Shown: positions 12,001 through 24,546 of the stretch, piece after piece | Numbering within the stretch: the first letter of the stretch is position 1 | Layout of the letters: every line of letters starts with the position of its first letter | Assembly (NCBI GenBank): GCA_029891385.1 | Contig: CM057228.1 | Span: 33,979,023 to 34,043,022, forward strand | DNA: 64,000 nt | Origin: Erythroxylum novogranatense | Lineage: Eukaryota; Streptophyta; Magnoliopsida; Malpighiales; Erythroxylaceae | Direction: 5' to 3' | Program-made: the position numbers and the translations under genes | The notes under the pieces: generated by a model | Database searches by the model: none | What the model saw: only the letters and a program-made list of their open reading frames with translations | Told to the model about the DNA's origin: nothing

Positions 12001-13547
12001 CACTCCCTTTTGATGTGTCCACGGAATTGAGAGGTTGGCGTAATGGGTCGATTGAGTCCACCAACTCCTTACTCCCATGCCCATGTGACGTGTCCTCTAC
12101 TGATTCTCTTGGTGGCATGACGTTCTCCTTGACTGGCCAACATGAAGTGGTAGTGACGTTATCACCTATGTCTTCACATGACGCAAACTTCCCTTTTCTT
12201 GGTGAGCAATACGCAATCTGCTGGTGACTTCCTTCAATTAACGCAGGTTCCTCACTCCCATGCTCTACCGAATCCTTGTGCCTTTGCCCTGATGATTTGA
12301 ATTGCTCCTTTACTTCTCCAATCGACGTTGATTCTTCCTCCTTGTGTGACCATAACGTTAGCTGCTGGTCTCTTCCATTTGACGCAATTTCTGGATATCC
12401 ATGATCAATTGACGCAATTTCCACTAAATCCATGTCATCTATAATTCCAAAAGTCCAATTCCCCTGCATCCATGTATCAATGAAATCTACAGAGACAACA
12501 AATTGCTCATCATCTGGAATTTTCCTGGTATTATAGATATTGAATTTAATTAAGTCACCGTCAAATTCCATAGTTAACGACCCATCGTGAACATCTATTT
12601 TGGTTCTAGTTGTTTTCAAAAATGGCCTGTCGAATAAAATCGGAGTGGAAGAGGATGTGTCATCTGTGCCCATCTGCAAAATATAAAAGTCAGCCAGAAA
12701 AAGCATATTTCCCACTTGAACCAATATGTCCTTTAATACACCTTTCGGGTAAGCATTTGATCGATCCGCTAGTTGAATTACTACGTTAGTTTCTTTAAGA
12801 GGTCCAATATTCAAAGATTTATACACATCATATGGCATGACATTAATGGACGCACCTAAATCCAACATAGCTCTTTCAATTCGCAAATTACCAATTTGGC
12901 ACGGGATAGTAAACATACCTAGATCTTGGCATTTTGGTGGAAGCTTTTTCTTTTGCAAGATGGCTGAAACGTTTTCGCCGAACTGAATTTTCTCATTGAA
13001 TTTTAATTTCCTCTTGGACGTACAAAGCTCCTTAAGGAATTTAGCATATCTCGAAATTTGTTTAATTGCATCAAGAAGAGGAATATTTACCTGGACCTTT
13101 CAGAAAGTTTCCAAAATTTCCTTTTCTTATTCTTCCTTCTTCGCCTTCGCTAATCGACTTGAAAAAGGAGGTGGGAGCACCTTGTTGATCACGACTTTTT
13201 GCTTCTCTTCAGGTAAGTGCGTTATTTCTTCCTCTATTTCTCGTTTAAAAGCCTTCGGAATTGATTCTGGTAGCTTTTTACCACTCCGCAACGTGATAGC
13301 CTTTGCGCTTTGTCTAGGATTTACCTCTGCTTGTGCTGAAAAATTACCGATATTCCGTGATTCTAGTCAGTTAACAGCAGCTGCAATTTGACTTAACTGA
13401 TTCTCAAAATTTCTTTGTTGATTTTCCAAATTCCGAATACTTGCTTCCGTAGTCTGCTGAAACATCAAAGTATTTGTGGTTAAGGTTTGTAACATATCTT
13501 CCAAAGAAGACTTAGCTTTGGCAGTTGTCGTCATATTTGGATTTTGG
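9072..13547 (-). pseudogene. Athila-like pol: protease, RT, RNase H, integrase
   Basis: A linker at 13547-12960 leads to a protease (LDLGASINVMPYDVYKSL near 12860). Next is RT (VCIDYRKFN, LDGYSGYHQI, then FMDD near 11225). RNase H follows with [10 protein letters not shown] and [10 protein letters not shown], but SHHAALRYL replaces the usual DHAAL form, so one catalytic Asp is lost. Integrase has a zinc-binding N-terminus (HSSVCGGH, CKSCDRC), WGIDFMG and ISDRGTHF. The third catalytic position reads GQAKVSNREIKS, with Lys for Glu. Breaks include a stop before RMPFGL (about 11322, CGA to TGA type), a frameshift near 11170, stops near 10220 and 9597 and several in the linker. IN ends at 9072 after a GPFIV C-terminal module. 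Confidence 0.88.
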
Positions 13548-14668
13548 CGCTACACGAATGGTGGTCTATATGGCTGAAAATTCGTGGGTGCTTGTTGCCC
13601 TTGAGGATTCCCATATCGCAAGTTTGGATGATCGCGCCATCCCGGATTATAAATATTGGAGAATGGGTCGTACTTCCTTTGATTTGGCACATTAAATCCA
13701 CCCATGGAATTCACCTGTTCCGCATTGTCTTCTTGCAAAACCGGACATGAATCAATAGGATGTCCAACCATTGAGCAGATTCCGCATACCTTAGCTTCTT
13801 CTTTTCTTGAGACTGCTAACTGTCGCACCAAAGAAGTGAGGTCATCCAATTTCTTTTCTACCGAGGTCGCACTAACTTCGTTTACGCTCTTTGACCCATT
13901 AGTTGTACGGATTCCGAACTGTTGCGTATTGGAGGCCATGTTTGCGATCAATTCTCTTTCGGCTGCTGATGTTTTGTCAACTAAGACACCACCGCTAGCA
14001 GCGTCAATCATGCTCCTGTCAGAAAGCAAAAGTCCTTCGTAAAAATACTAAATTAACAATTGTTCAGTTATCTGATGATGCGGACAACTCGTGCATAATT
14101 TTTTAAATCTTTCCCAATATTCGTAAAGTGTTTCTCTCGTATGTTGACGAATTCCACAAATCTCTTTCCAAATATTGGCGGCCCTTGAGGCTGGAAAATA
14201 TTTTTCAAAGAAAATTCTTTTCATCTCAGCCCACGTCTGCACGTTCTCTCCCGCCAAGTAGTATAACCAATCTTGCGCATCATCTTTAAGAGAAAACGGA
14301 AAAGCTCTTAGCTTGATCTGTTCTTCCGTCACATTGGTTAGCTTCATACCCATGCAAACTACATCGAATTCCTTCAGGTGCTTGTATGGATCTTCTCCCG
14401 GTAAACCCCTGAAAATAGGCAATAAGTGAATCAGTCCAGATTTTAATTCAAAAGTATTATTATCACCTAAATTCGGAAAATTGATGCAGTGGGGTTGTTG
14501 CGCGTCAGTCGGCGCAACTAATTCGCGAAGAGTGAGATTGGCAGCTATCCTATTCATCTTTTGTGTCTCTTTCCACTGTTTGGTCTGTTTCTGCAATCTT
14601 TTTGCTGTCTTTTCTATCTCAGGATTATACTGCAAATTTTCTGATTGGTTTGAATGCATAACGTACAT
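13548..14668 (-). pseudogene. Athila-like gag
   Basis: Gag of the Athila-like element, starting close to the primer-binding site. The capsid-type region (retrotransposon gag family) shows FRGLPGEDPYKHLKEF, LKDDAQDWLYYL and FFEKYFPASRAANIWKEI. After an in-frame stop at 14048 (EQLLI*YFYEGLL, normally Gln) the frame continues to one CCHC knuckle, CGICSMVGHPIDSC, at about 13790-13750, then a Pro/Asn/Gln-rich tail. Another stop at 13548 separates it from the pol linker. The start at 14668 (MYVMHSNQSEN) is the longest option. Confidence 0.85.
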
Positions 14669-14681
14669 AAACCGTCAAAAA

Positions 14682-14700
14682 TTCCTCGGCAACGGTACCA
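14682..14700 (-). other. tRNA-Asp-type primer-binding site of the Athila-like element
   Basis: On the minus strand this reads TGGTACCGTTGCCGAGGAA, close to the Asp tRNA 3' complement (TGGCGCCGTTGCCGGGGA) used by Athila elements, with three mismatches. It sits between the LTR edge (14706) and the gag start (14668). Confidence 0.8.
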
Positions 14701-14705
14701 AAATT

Positions 14706-16000
14706 TGGTGATGCTGTCGCCTGCAACCAAATATAAAATTTTTCACTCCCGTTAAAACAAATTAATGTAGTAGCGGTAAGCGGATATCGCTACCACGAGG
14801 AATTTTATGATTATAAAAATTACGAATTCAAACGGCACAAATAATAAAAGGGGGGTTTTTGTTACTTACTGAAATAAGAATGAAAATCAAAAAGGAAGAA
14901 AATCACAAATTGAAATAATAATTAAGTCTGAAAAGCCGATAGGAAAAATACCTTGGTTTCGGTCACCGATGTTATCATGTTATTATGGATCCTTGACGTA
15001 AAAATTGTAATTATTAATGAACATTCATTGGAGGAACTTTCTCTTAAGATTGTTGAATAGAAACATGTATTCTAGCACTCTTATTAAACAACAACCTAGA
15101 TATGATCATAGGTAGATTGAATAATAGCATTAAGAATTAAGAACCAATGACGAATGATAAACATATACGACATGAAATCAATCAAGTGGGTAATCTCTTA
15201 GAATTTTCCAACTCTAACGTAGAGAGGTTAATCCTAATTGCTACTTCTGGTTACCAAAATTGAACGTTAGATTTTGTTAACCTAGCGATTGAACCAATTA
15301 ATCCCTAGTTGCGCACCTAGAAATCAACAAATACAATTAAAAAGATAGATTTGAAACTACCCATTGTTCATCAACAATATGAAAGATATCCAGAAAATCT
15401 CACCACAATAACATGTAACATGGATCCCTCAATGAAGATAAGAACATTTAGCTACTCATACTTGAATTGAAATGAAAAGAAATAACAAAAGAAATAGTCT
15501 CCATAACTGGTTTTTAATGAAAATAACGAAAATCCCTAATTGAACCTAAGCAGAAAACATAACAGCAAGAAGAAATTGGAAGTGCGGCAATCCAAAGGAA
15601 ATATTAAGACTCAAGATGCAGCCCTCTAACCCCTATACATGTATTTATATCCACGGCAATCTCCCAAATTCCCTATTTGACGTGAATCTCTCCATATCTT
15701 GATTGGATTTCGTCTCAAGTAGATAATTTTCTAATTTAAGTGGGAAACTTCTTGAAAAGGACTCTAGAAAATCTTGGGCGATTGTGTTCTAATTGGAGAC
15801 AACTTCTGAAAAATCTACAGAATTAGGATTATGACCTTAGGCGTGCCTACTCCTAATCTTTGAATTTTGACCAATCTGGAATTTTTGCACTTCTTGCCAT
15901 ATTTTTCCTCTTTTTGATCCTTCTTCGTCTTTACGGCATTGAAAACCATCTGTGAAAATTTAACAAACAATTCCATCAATATTTGAGTACCAATTTCACA
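14706..16000 (-). repeat. 5' LTR of the Athila-like element
   Basis: About 1.3 kb, AT-rich. Read on the minus strand it ends GCATCACCA beside the primer-binding site. The other end is inferred at TGTGAAATTGG (16000) because a short unrelated segment and then the SIRE element follow; no partner LTR survives to confirm it. No gene is seen inside. Confidence 0.62.
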
Positions 16001-16045
16001 AATCAATCAAAATTAAGTCCAAAACATATGCATTTAAAATGACTT
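16001..16045 (+). other. Flank of the SIRE insertion, ending in target duplication gactt
   Basis: A short segment between the Athila LTR and the SIRE LTR. Its last five bases, gactt (16041-16045), are repeated directly after the SIRE 3' LTR at 25577-25581. It is therefore the left half of the sequence that SIRE broke, continuing at 25582 in an older copia LTR. Confidence 0.75.
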
Positions 16046-17024
16046 TGTTAAGTCCAAATGACTTTACTTAGATATGATTTTGATGTATAACAAAAGAAAA
16101 AAATAAATAGTAAAACAGACGCAGCATTTAAATGCAAATAGTAAAGGCGACGAGACGCAGATGCAAATAGTAAAAGCAGACGCAGACCTTGATGCAAATA
16201 GTAAAGCAGACGCTTGACGCAGATGCAAATAGTAAAGCGAGGCAGAGCCTTAAATGCAAATAGTAAAAGCAGACGTGACGCAGACGCGAAATAATGAAAG
16301 CGAGCCTTTGACGCAGTAAGCCTGATTTATAAAATACAGACGAAGAAAAACAAATGCAGATTTCAAAAAGAAGACGAAGGAGTCAGTTCGAGTTAGTTAC
16401 AGAACTCAACTGAATAACCGTTTCTTTAAAGATTCAAGAAACAAGAATCAACAAGCAGTTACAGACGAAGGCTATAAATACAAGTCGAAGTCGAAAATTG
16501 CAAAGTTAGCCAAAGTTAGAAAAAGTAAGCAAAATTTAGCAAAAAAACATTCTGTTCAAATTAGCTGAGAGTTATTTTACTGTAACAAGTGTGCAAACAC
16601 TTTTCTGAGAAAAAGTAGTGCAGATAGCCTGCAGAGGCTAAGTGTGAAAGAATACTGGTTGTAGAGATCTGAAGAGGCTCGCAAAGAATACTTGTAACAT
16701 TGGAAGAGATAATCGAAATCTCAGAAAGAACTCTGAGGACTGGACATAGCCCACAGTTTGGGGTGAACCAGGATAAATCTCTATGTCCATAACTCTCACT
16801 CTCTATCTCTATTTTTATATTCAAGTTTTATCAATACTTAAACAAAGTTTTCAAAAGTTTTGATTAATTAGAATCTATCGAAAGTTCAGTAAGGAATTTT
16901 ATTTCTAACAAACAGTTTTGAAAGTTTTTTTTTTCAAAAAGGGGAATACACAATTCAACCCCCCCCCCTTCTCGTGCATTCTATATCGTTTTATAAGTAT
17001 TGTATTAACGTGTGATTCACTTCA
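16046..17024 (+). repeat. 5' LTR of the SIRE-like element
   Basis: 979 bases. A degenerate minisatellite of about 30 bases (units with gcaaatagtaaa) occupies roughly 16130-16300. A TATA box lies at 16473-16479. Poly-T, then poly-C (about 16960-16970) follow near the 3' end. It is shorter than the 3' LTR, apparently because of fewer minisatellite copies. Confidence 0.92.
16471..16480 (+). promoter_or_regulatory. TATA box in SIRE 5' LTR
   Basis: The bases gctataaata resemble a plant core promoter and lie in the LTR where U3 meets R. The matching site in the 3' LTR is near 25026-25035. Start-site position is inferred. Confidence 0.55.
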
Positions 17025-17026
17025 AT

Positions 17027-17038
17027 TGGTATCAGAGC
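17027..17038 (+). other. Primer-binding site of the SIRE-like element
   Basis: The bases tggtatcagagc lie two bases after the 5' LTR end and match the complement of initiator methionine tRNA. Confidence 0.92.
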
Positions 17039-17081
17039 CTGGTATCCAAGGATCACTTTAGCAAAGTGTGGATCAAAGATA

Positions 17082-18809
17082 ATGACCGAATCACATGTAT
17101 ACTTCGCAGAAGGAGCCTCAGTCACTAGACCCCCAGCATTCAACGGAGAAGATTATCATTACTGGAAAGATAGGATGGGGCTATTCATAGAATCTACTCA
17201 TGTTGACCTTTAGGACGTAATAGAGAACGGACCTTATACACCAGTAGACGAAGATGGCAATTCCATTCCACGAGTCAGATGGACGGCTGACCAGAAGGCA
17301 AGAATATAACTGAACTCAAAGGTGAAGTTCTTCTTGACCTGTGCCCTAAGCAGGAGCGAGTATGACAAAGTCCACGGATGCGATACCGCGAAGGAGATGT
17401 GGGACACATTGTCCATTACTTACGAAGGCACAAGCCAAGTTAAAGAATCCAAGATAAGTATTCTTGTGCACTAGTATGAACTTTTCAGGATGAAAGATGA
17501 AGAATCTATTGATCAGATGTTTGGAAGATTGCAAACAATTGTCAATGGATTGAAAGCTCTTGGAAGAACGTACAACAATCAAGACCATGTTCGAAAGATT
17601 TTAAGAAGTCTTCCAAAGAGGTGGAGACCTAAAGTTACTGCGGTGCAAGAAGCAAAAGATTTGAGCATGCTGAAACTTGACGAGTTGCTTGGATCCTTGA
17701 AGATTCATGAAGTTGAACTCGATGCTGAAGACAAGCCCAAACGAGACAAGTCGATAGCGCTGAAGGCCGGACATAAGAATCACAAGACTCAAAGACAGAG
17801 GAAATCATCAAAAGCGCTAAAGATTGAAGAATCAAAGGATGATGACTCCAGCCAATCAAAACAAAAGTCAAGTGATGAAGACGACGAGTTATCTTTCATC
17901 TCTAGAAAGATAAGACGCATGTGGAAGAAGAAGTCCAGAGCAAACCAGACTTTCAAAAAGAATGTCAAAGATGAAGCTAAGCCAGACAAGTCATCTATCA
18001 TCTGCTACGAGTGCAATCAGCCTGGACACTACAATTCTGAATGTCCGAATCTAAAGAAGAAACCAAAGAAGAGTAGAGAAGGCAAGAAAAGCATGATGGC
18101 AACATGGGAGGACCTAGATTCATCAGAATCAGATACAGGTTCCGAATCGTCCGAACATGCAAACATCTGCGTGGTAGCCGAGGAAGATAGTGATGAGGAG
18201 GTAAAATCTGACTACGATAATTTGCATGATGCCTACTCAGAATTGTTAAAAGACTCTCATGCTATTCTGAAACAGTACAAACTGTTAAAGAAAAAGTATG
18301 CAGAAAATATTAGACGTGCTGAAGTAATAGAGAGAGAAAATGTCTGTCTAAAGAAGCAATTAGAGGAGAAAAATAAAGTTATAGACAGATCAGAAGAGAT
18401 CAATCAGCTTAAACTAAGAATTAAGAATCTGTCAGCTGATTTAGCTACCTTCACAGAGAGCACTAAGAAAATGAATGAAATTCTTGGAAAATGTAGACAT
18501 CCGAGTGATAAAACCGGATTAGGGTTTACTGCTAACAAGACTCAGTCTCATAGAAAACCCTTCTTTCAAAAGAGAAACCCTAATAAATTTTGTTTTGATC
18601 AACGTTCTAGCTATATGCATCAAAGAACTCATCATATGCATACTACTAACCATAAAGGACCCAAGAAAATTTGGGTACCAAAAAATAAAATAGTTTCTCC
18701 TGCAGATATCCTTCCTTGGAAGATACGACAAGCACCATTGGTATTTAGACAGTGGATGCTCGCGACATATGACGGGAAAAAGGTCTATGTTCCTAGACCT
18801 TCAGTATAA
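17082..18809 (+). pseudogene. SIRE-like gag
   Basis: The frame opens with MTESHVYFAEGASVTRPP at 17082, 44 bases after the primer-binding site. Three in-frame stops at 17211, 17307 and 17472 replace what family comparison suggests were Trp, Gln and Gln; beyond 17490 the frame is open for 439 codons. It shows the copia gag motif (KDEESIDQMFGRLQ), a Lys-rich stretch, a CCHC knuckle (CYECNQPGHYNSEC, about 18004), an acidic Ser-rich stretch and a coiled-coil segment (about 18200-18480). All three lesions are single transitions from a sense codon. The frame is lost just before the protease. Confidence 0.9.
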
Positions 18810-21776
18810 GAAGGGAGGATCGGTAACTTTCGAAGACAACCAGCAGGGCAAGATCATTGGAATCGGTAAAATAGGTAAAGATTCCTTTGCATGCATAAAT
18901 AATGTACTGCTTGTTGATGGTCTGAAGCATAACTTGATTAGCGTCAGTCAATTGTGTGATTTTGGTTTCACTGTCACATTCAATCAAAATCTTTGCGAAG
19001 TCAGAAACAAAGATGGGTCTATACTTTTCTCTGCCAAGAGAAGAAACAATCTTTACAAAATTGATTTAGAAGATTTTCAAAGCCAAAATGTTTCATGTTT
19101 TCTATCTTTCGAAGAAGAAAGACTAATCTGGCATAAAAAGCTAGGTCATGTCTCTTTTAAACATATTTCAAAGTTGGCAAAACATGATTTGGTAAGAGGT
19201 TTGCCAAAAATAAGTTTTGACAAAGAGTTTTTCTGAAAACTGCTTGAAAGGAAAACAAGTTAAAACTTCTTTTCTTCTAAAATTTTGTAACATCATCTAG
19301 ACCTTTAGAGTTGTTACATATGGATTTATTTGGTCCAACAAGGACAATAAGTCTTGGCGGAAAGAAATATGGACTTGTTATTGTTGATGACTTTATTCGA
19401 TTTTGTTGGATATTGTTTTTATCACACAAAGATGAATCTTTTAAGTGCTTTAGGACCTTATCTAGAAAGTTACAAAATGAAAAAGGAGTGTCTACAGCCA
19501 GTATCAGGAGTGACCATGGTGGAGAGTTTGAGAATGAGAAGTTTAGGTTATTCTGTGAGGAGAATGGAATTTTCCACAATTTCTCTACTCCTAGGACTCC
19601 ACAATGAATGGAGTTGTTGAAAGGAAGAACAGGATTTATTCAAGAGATGGCAAGGACCATGCTGTGTGAGATGAATCTTCCTAAATACTTCTGGGCAGAA
19701 GCAGTGAATACAGCTTGCTACATACAGAATAGAATTCTGTTGCGACCCATGTTGAAGAAGACTCCTTATGAGTTATGGAATGAAAGAAGACCAAACGTAT
19801 CTTACTTTCATCCATTCGGGTGCAAGTGCTCTATTCTGAATACAAAGGAGTTGTTGGATAAATTCGATTCAAAGACCTATCCAAGAATCTTTCTAGGCTA
19901 CTCATCATCGTCTAAGGCATTTCGGGTGTACAACCTTACTTCAAAGACAGTTGAGGAGACCATCCATGTCAAATTTGATGATAGTTCCCAACCTCATAAG
20001 GAAGATGACATGGAAACTAAAGGTCCTTCAAAGAGCTTAGATGATAGTACAGAAACTCCATCATCAGGAACTCATGTAGAAAAAGTTGAAGATATTCCAG
20101 AAACTATCGGACTAAAAAGAGACTGGAAATATAAAAGTTCTCATCTAGAAGAGTTGATTATCGAAGAGACCTCAGAAGGAGTTAGAACAAGGTCCAGATT
20201 CAGAAGAGAAGCTAATGTAGCTTTTATCTCTGAAATAGAACCTAAGAAGGTTGAGGAAGCTCTTCAAGATGAAGCTTGGGTGTTAGCCATGCAAGAGGAG
20301 CTGAATCAATTTACTAGGAATAATGTCTGGTCCTTAGTTCCGAAACCTCCTAAGAAATCCATCATAGGAACCAGATGGGTCTTTAAGAATAAGTTAGACG
20401 AATAAGGAAGAGTGAGTCAAAATAAGGCTAGATTAGTAGCACAAGGCTATAATCAGCAAGAAGGAATATACTACAATGAGACGTATGCTCCAGTAGCAAG
20501 ACTTGAAGCCATTAGGATTCTGTTGGCATATGTTGTATGTCATGATATAAAGCTATTTCAGATGGATGTGAAGAGTGCCTTTCTGAACGGTTTTATAGAC
20601 GAAGAGGTGTATGTTAAGCAACCACCTGGTTTCGAGGATGTTAAGAATCTAAACCATGTCTATAGACTTCATAAAGCCTTATACGGACTGAAGCAAGCTC
20701 CTAGAGCTTGGTATGATCGTCTGAGCACTTTTCTCTTAGAGAATGATTTTAGTAGAGGTCAAGTTGATAAGACGCTCTTTAGGAAGAATTTTCAGAATGA
20801 TTTTATTATAGTTCAGATTTACGTTGATGATATTATTTTTGGTGCTACTTCAAACAAGCTATGCATGAAGTTTGAGGGTCTAATGAAGAAAGAGTTCGAA
20901 ATGAGCATGATGGGTGAATTAAAGTTCTTTCTTGGGTTGCAAGTTAAGCAGACCGAAGAGAAGATCTTTATTCATCAACAAAAGTACGTGAAAGAATTGT
21001 TGCTTAAATTTGATACGCAGAATGTGAAGCCTATGGCGACTCCGATGCATCCTTCAAACCTTTTGTCGAAAGATGAACTTGGTAAGAAGGTGAATCAAAC
21101 CCTGTATAGAGGGATGATCGGTTCTTTACTGTATCTTACAGCAAGTAGACCTGATATTTTATTCAGTGTTTGCTTGTGTGCAAGGTTTCGGGCCGATCCT
21201 AGAGAGTCTCATTTTATTCTTTGTTAAAAAATTATGAGATATCTTGCAGGTACTACTGATCTTTGCTTAATGTTTGAGAAAGGTAGAGAATTCAGGTTAA
21301 TCGGATATTGCGATGCGGACTATGTCGGAGATAGAATTGAAAGAAAGAGCACAAGTGGAGGATGTCACTTTCTTGGCGCAAACCTAGTTTCCTGGTCAAG
21401 CAAGAGACAAAGCTCGATAGCTCTTTCAACCGCCGAAGCTGAGTATATGTCTACCGCAAGCTGTTGTTCACAGACGTTGTGGATCAAATATCAACTTGAA
21501 GACTATTTAGTTCTAGAAGAAGAGATTCCAATCTACTGCGACAACACAAGTGCAATCAATCTGTCAAAGAATCCGATTCAGCATTCTAGAGTGAAGCACA
21601 TCGAAGTTAGACATCACTTCCTGAGAGACTATATTCAGAGGAAGGTGGTGCGTCTACAGTTCATCGAAACAGAGTTTCAGTGGGCAGACATCTTCACTAA
21701 ACCATTGAGTGAAGAACGGTTCCAGAAGATCAGACGAAATCTTAACATGGTTATGTTAAGTAAACAGTCAAGCTAA
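18740..21776 (+). pseudogene. SIRE-like pol: protease, integrase, RT, RNase H
   Basis: The protease is one frame forward of gag, with active site LDSGCSRHMTG near 18745. The GAG-pre-integrase segment (LIWHKKLGHVSF) is followed by a frameshift near 19230. Integrase then shows MDLFGPTRT and SDHGGEFENE; the third acidic residue falls in a scrambled stretch near 19605-19650 with a stop and indels. RT has [23 protein letters not shown] and an intact YVDD (20820-20835). RNase H has YCDADYVGD, STAEAEYMST and YCDNTSAINLSKN, so all three acidic residues are kept. Stops lie at 20403 and 21225. The frame ends at 21776. The order integrase before RT is diagnostic of Ty1/copia. Confidence 0.92.
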
Positions 21777-21933
21777 AGGGACGTCAAAACTAACAGCATC
21801 AGGAACAGTGAGTTACAACTGGTAACTTCTCTGACAAGAAAGTTTTGGAGGGAAACGCCTCACGATATTCAGAATCCCTATGATTCTAGAATACACGTGA
21901 TAAGACCCTTCAAATTGCCTGAAGCTGATATCA

Positions 21934-24300
21934 TTGCGGTTACTCTCATCTCCAGACGATTCATCTTGCTTTCAAAATTCTCTCAATCATCCTACCCTAG
22001 ACGAAAAGCTAACCAGAGACAGTTTTCGTTCTAAAACAATGGAAGAAACTATGATATTCGGAAGACATGTGGATTTCGAGTCATTGAGAAATGATGGTAT
22101 GGAAATAGAACCAGAGATTGTAAGAGCTGGTTGGAGGAATTTCGTCCAGGTTCGGGAACCAGTCTATACTGACGAGGTGTATGAGTTTTGGAAGAATGCT
22201 CAACTTGTAGACAACACTATCGTATCTTCAGTAGACGATATATCTGTTGTCGTCACTAAGGAGTTGATAAGGAAGGTGACTAATTGTCCATCGGTTGGTG
22301 AGACTCTGTCCACCAAGGTTGGTTGGATGTCTCAGGTGAGTATGAGAGAAGAAGATGTCAGAAGACAACTATATGGAGCCAATAACCCTTAGGAGAGGAA
22401 GACGTCGAATCTGGTCCCAAAAGCTAGGGTTCTCCATGCAATTTTGTTTAATTGCATTCTACCCAGAGTAGGTTCAAGGCATTTGGTGACTACCCTAGAT
22501 GAACAATGCCTGTTCTACCTACTGAATCGCAATCCTATCGATTTACCCTTCTTAATCTTTCACTATATGATCAAGGGGATGAAGGATACAAATAGCTATC
22601 CTTACAGTATGCTTCTTACAAGGATTTTTAAGGAATCCGGAATCCTTCTCCACAGAGGAAATAGAAGGATTGTACCAGTAAAGAGTAAGATTGATTCAAT
22701 CACTATACGACGAATGGGTCTGAGGATCGTAGTTAAACAAGAAGCCGACTCTTCAAGGAGAACAAGAACTGAGGGGGAGCGTGTCTCGAAGAAAACTCCC
22801 GCTTTAAGTTCTCCAACACAAGTGAGAATAAGATCACCTACAGAAGAAATAAGAAGACTGACGGGAAGACCACTAATGAAACGGACGAGTCCTCAAATCA
22901 AAGTAAGTCTACCTCGAAGGACAGAAGAAAGTGCGCCAAAAAGACAAGGAGAAAGTCTTTTAAGTGAAATTACGAAGAAGGCGAAGAGATCACCGAGGAT
23001 TGGGACTCTAAGGCAACAAGAAGAAAAGATTGCCAGAGAGCAGAGTCAGGAACAATCCTCTCAATCTCGTGCACCTAAAGTGACAAGATCGTTAGTTTCT
23101 ATTCTGGAAGAGGATACAGCCAGAAAAGCCAAAGAGACTAACAAGAAGAAAAAATCATAATCTGAAAGAGAAAAATCTCAAGTTCAGAAATCTTCAAGAC
23201 TGACTGATGCAGAAGACAAGAATAAGAAGATTAGTCGGAAGAAGATCGTCTCAACTGCTGAGGAGGTTAGTTTAAAGAAAGAAACCTTTGAAGCTGCTCA
23301 AAAAGAAAAAGAAAAAGAAACTGAGCAGAGCACAGTTCAGGAAATTCCCCATTGCTCAACAGGAGAAACCAGTGGAGGAAAGCCTGGTTCAGGATAATCC
23401 TATTGAAACACAACCAGAGGCAACTATCATAAGTTTTTGAGAAAACAAAAGTTGAAGATCAAAGTGGTTCATTATGTTACTAGGACAACTGCCATCGCCA
23501 TCGGTAGTCAACTAATGAAGAAGACAGTAGTTCTCGTACAATCTATGTCAATAAATAGTGACACATGGGACTTACTGAAAGAAGATGAAAAGATGTTCTA
23601 CTATGCTTTGAGGGATGTTGCTACGAAGCCATACCCTAAAAAAATTCCCTGTAAGCCGTGTACTATTTTTTTGATCTCAGAAAAGACGAAAATAAAGATT
23701 GTACCGGATATCTAGTCAAGATATCCTTTGGATTTGACTAAGGGGAAGTCAAAGCTATACCCTGAAGAAGTTCGTGATGATCTGTTCGCAGATCAAATTG
23801 AAGAAGAAGTGCATAGAATTGATGATGCATGCGCTTCGAATGAGAATGAAGATGAAGCTAGTTGCAGCCATACTGACAAGCAAGAACATTGTCTAGTGGG
23901 GGGAAGAATAATAACAGGGACGTTTATTGAGTTCTTTGTTCAGACAATTTTACGTATCAGGCCTTTAGCTGGTATACTTTCTATTGAAGCTGAAGGCATA
24001 CCCCTGCAAGGAAGACAGTTGTTGATGTTGCCTGCTCCGTTTGACTTAGATCTTCCTGAAGCTGATACATTTATTCATCCACCAACTATTGAAATCAATG
24101 ATGAATATATCCCTACATCTGATGCTTATACTACGACAATTCCGATCACTCCTCCTTCAGCAAATGTTGATCAAGCCTCCTTTTCAATTGACTTACAAGA
24201 AGAACTCAGTAGATTACGCGGAAAAGTCAATGAGATCAAGGAGACGATGAATGATCTGAAGAAAATGATGACAAAACTGCTGAAGAGCCATCATCGTTAA
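21934..24300 (+). pseudogene. SIRE-like third ORF (env-like), broken
   Basis: One frame of about 790 codons follows pol by about 160 bases, broken by stops at 22390, 23158 and 23713 and a compensating frameshift pair between about 23355 and 23437. The first part is globular (GRHVDFESLRND, PEIVRAGWRNFVQ, LIFHYMIKGMKDTNSYPYSM). The middle is basic and Ser/Lys/Glu-rich. The C-terminus is acidic, then ends in a coiled coil (SRLRGKVNEIKETMNDLKKM). SIRE1-type elements carry an env-like ORF here, which is the basis for the name; I see no convincing signal peptide or membrane span, so a gag-like or other role is equally possible. Start could also be the Met at 22039. Confidence 0.65.
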
Positions 24301-24532
24301 TCTTTTTTTATTATAACAAATAGGAGGAGAAGAACAGAAAAGAAGAAAATGAACAAGGGGAGAAAAGAATGAGCAGAAGAGAAGATAATGTTCAGAATGT
24401 TCAGTATAGAAGGTGTGACTGAAGGAGAAGAAGAAAGGAAGAAGTCAAAGAAGAAGTTCTGCAGATAAGTTTTTTGTTGCTCTTTTCAAAACATTGTATT
24501 TTGTTTTCTTTTGTATATAATTTGTTATCATC

Positions 24533-24545
24533 AAAAAGGGGGAGA
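24533..24545 (+). other. Polypurine tract of the SIRE-like element
   Basis: The purine run aaaaagggggaga lies one base before the 3' LTR. It would prime plus-strand DNA synthesis. Confidence 0.88.
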
Positions 24546-24546
24546 T

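Larger units (their letters stand above)
7033..16000 (-). mobile_element. Athila-like Ty3/gypsy element, 3' LTR missing
   Basis: Reading down the minus strand: LTR (16000-14706), Asp-type primer-binding site, gag, protease, RT, RNase H, integrase, then a separate env-like ORF in the same orientation. That order, with the env-like ORF after pol and a tRNA-Asp primer, is the Athila arrangement. The 3' LTR is absent because the Tekay LTR abuts at 7032/7033. Every coding part carries stops or frameshifts and at least two catalytic residues are lost, so the copy is dead. Confidence 0.87.

Noticed and set aside
21934..24300. Endogenous virus insertion (retrovirus or pararetrovirus)
   Set aside because: The flanking gag and pol are copia in order and motif, with matching LTRs; no movement protein or caulimovirus features are present.
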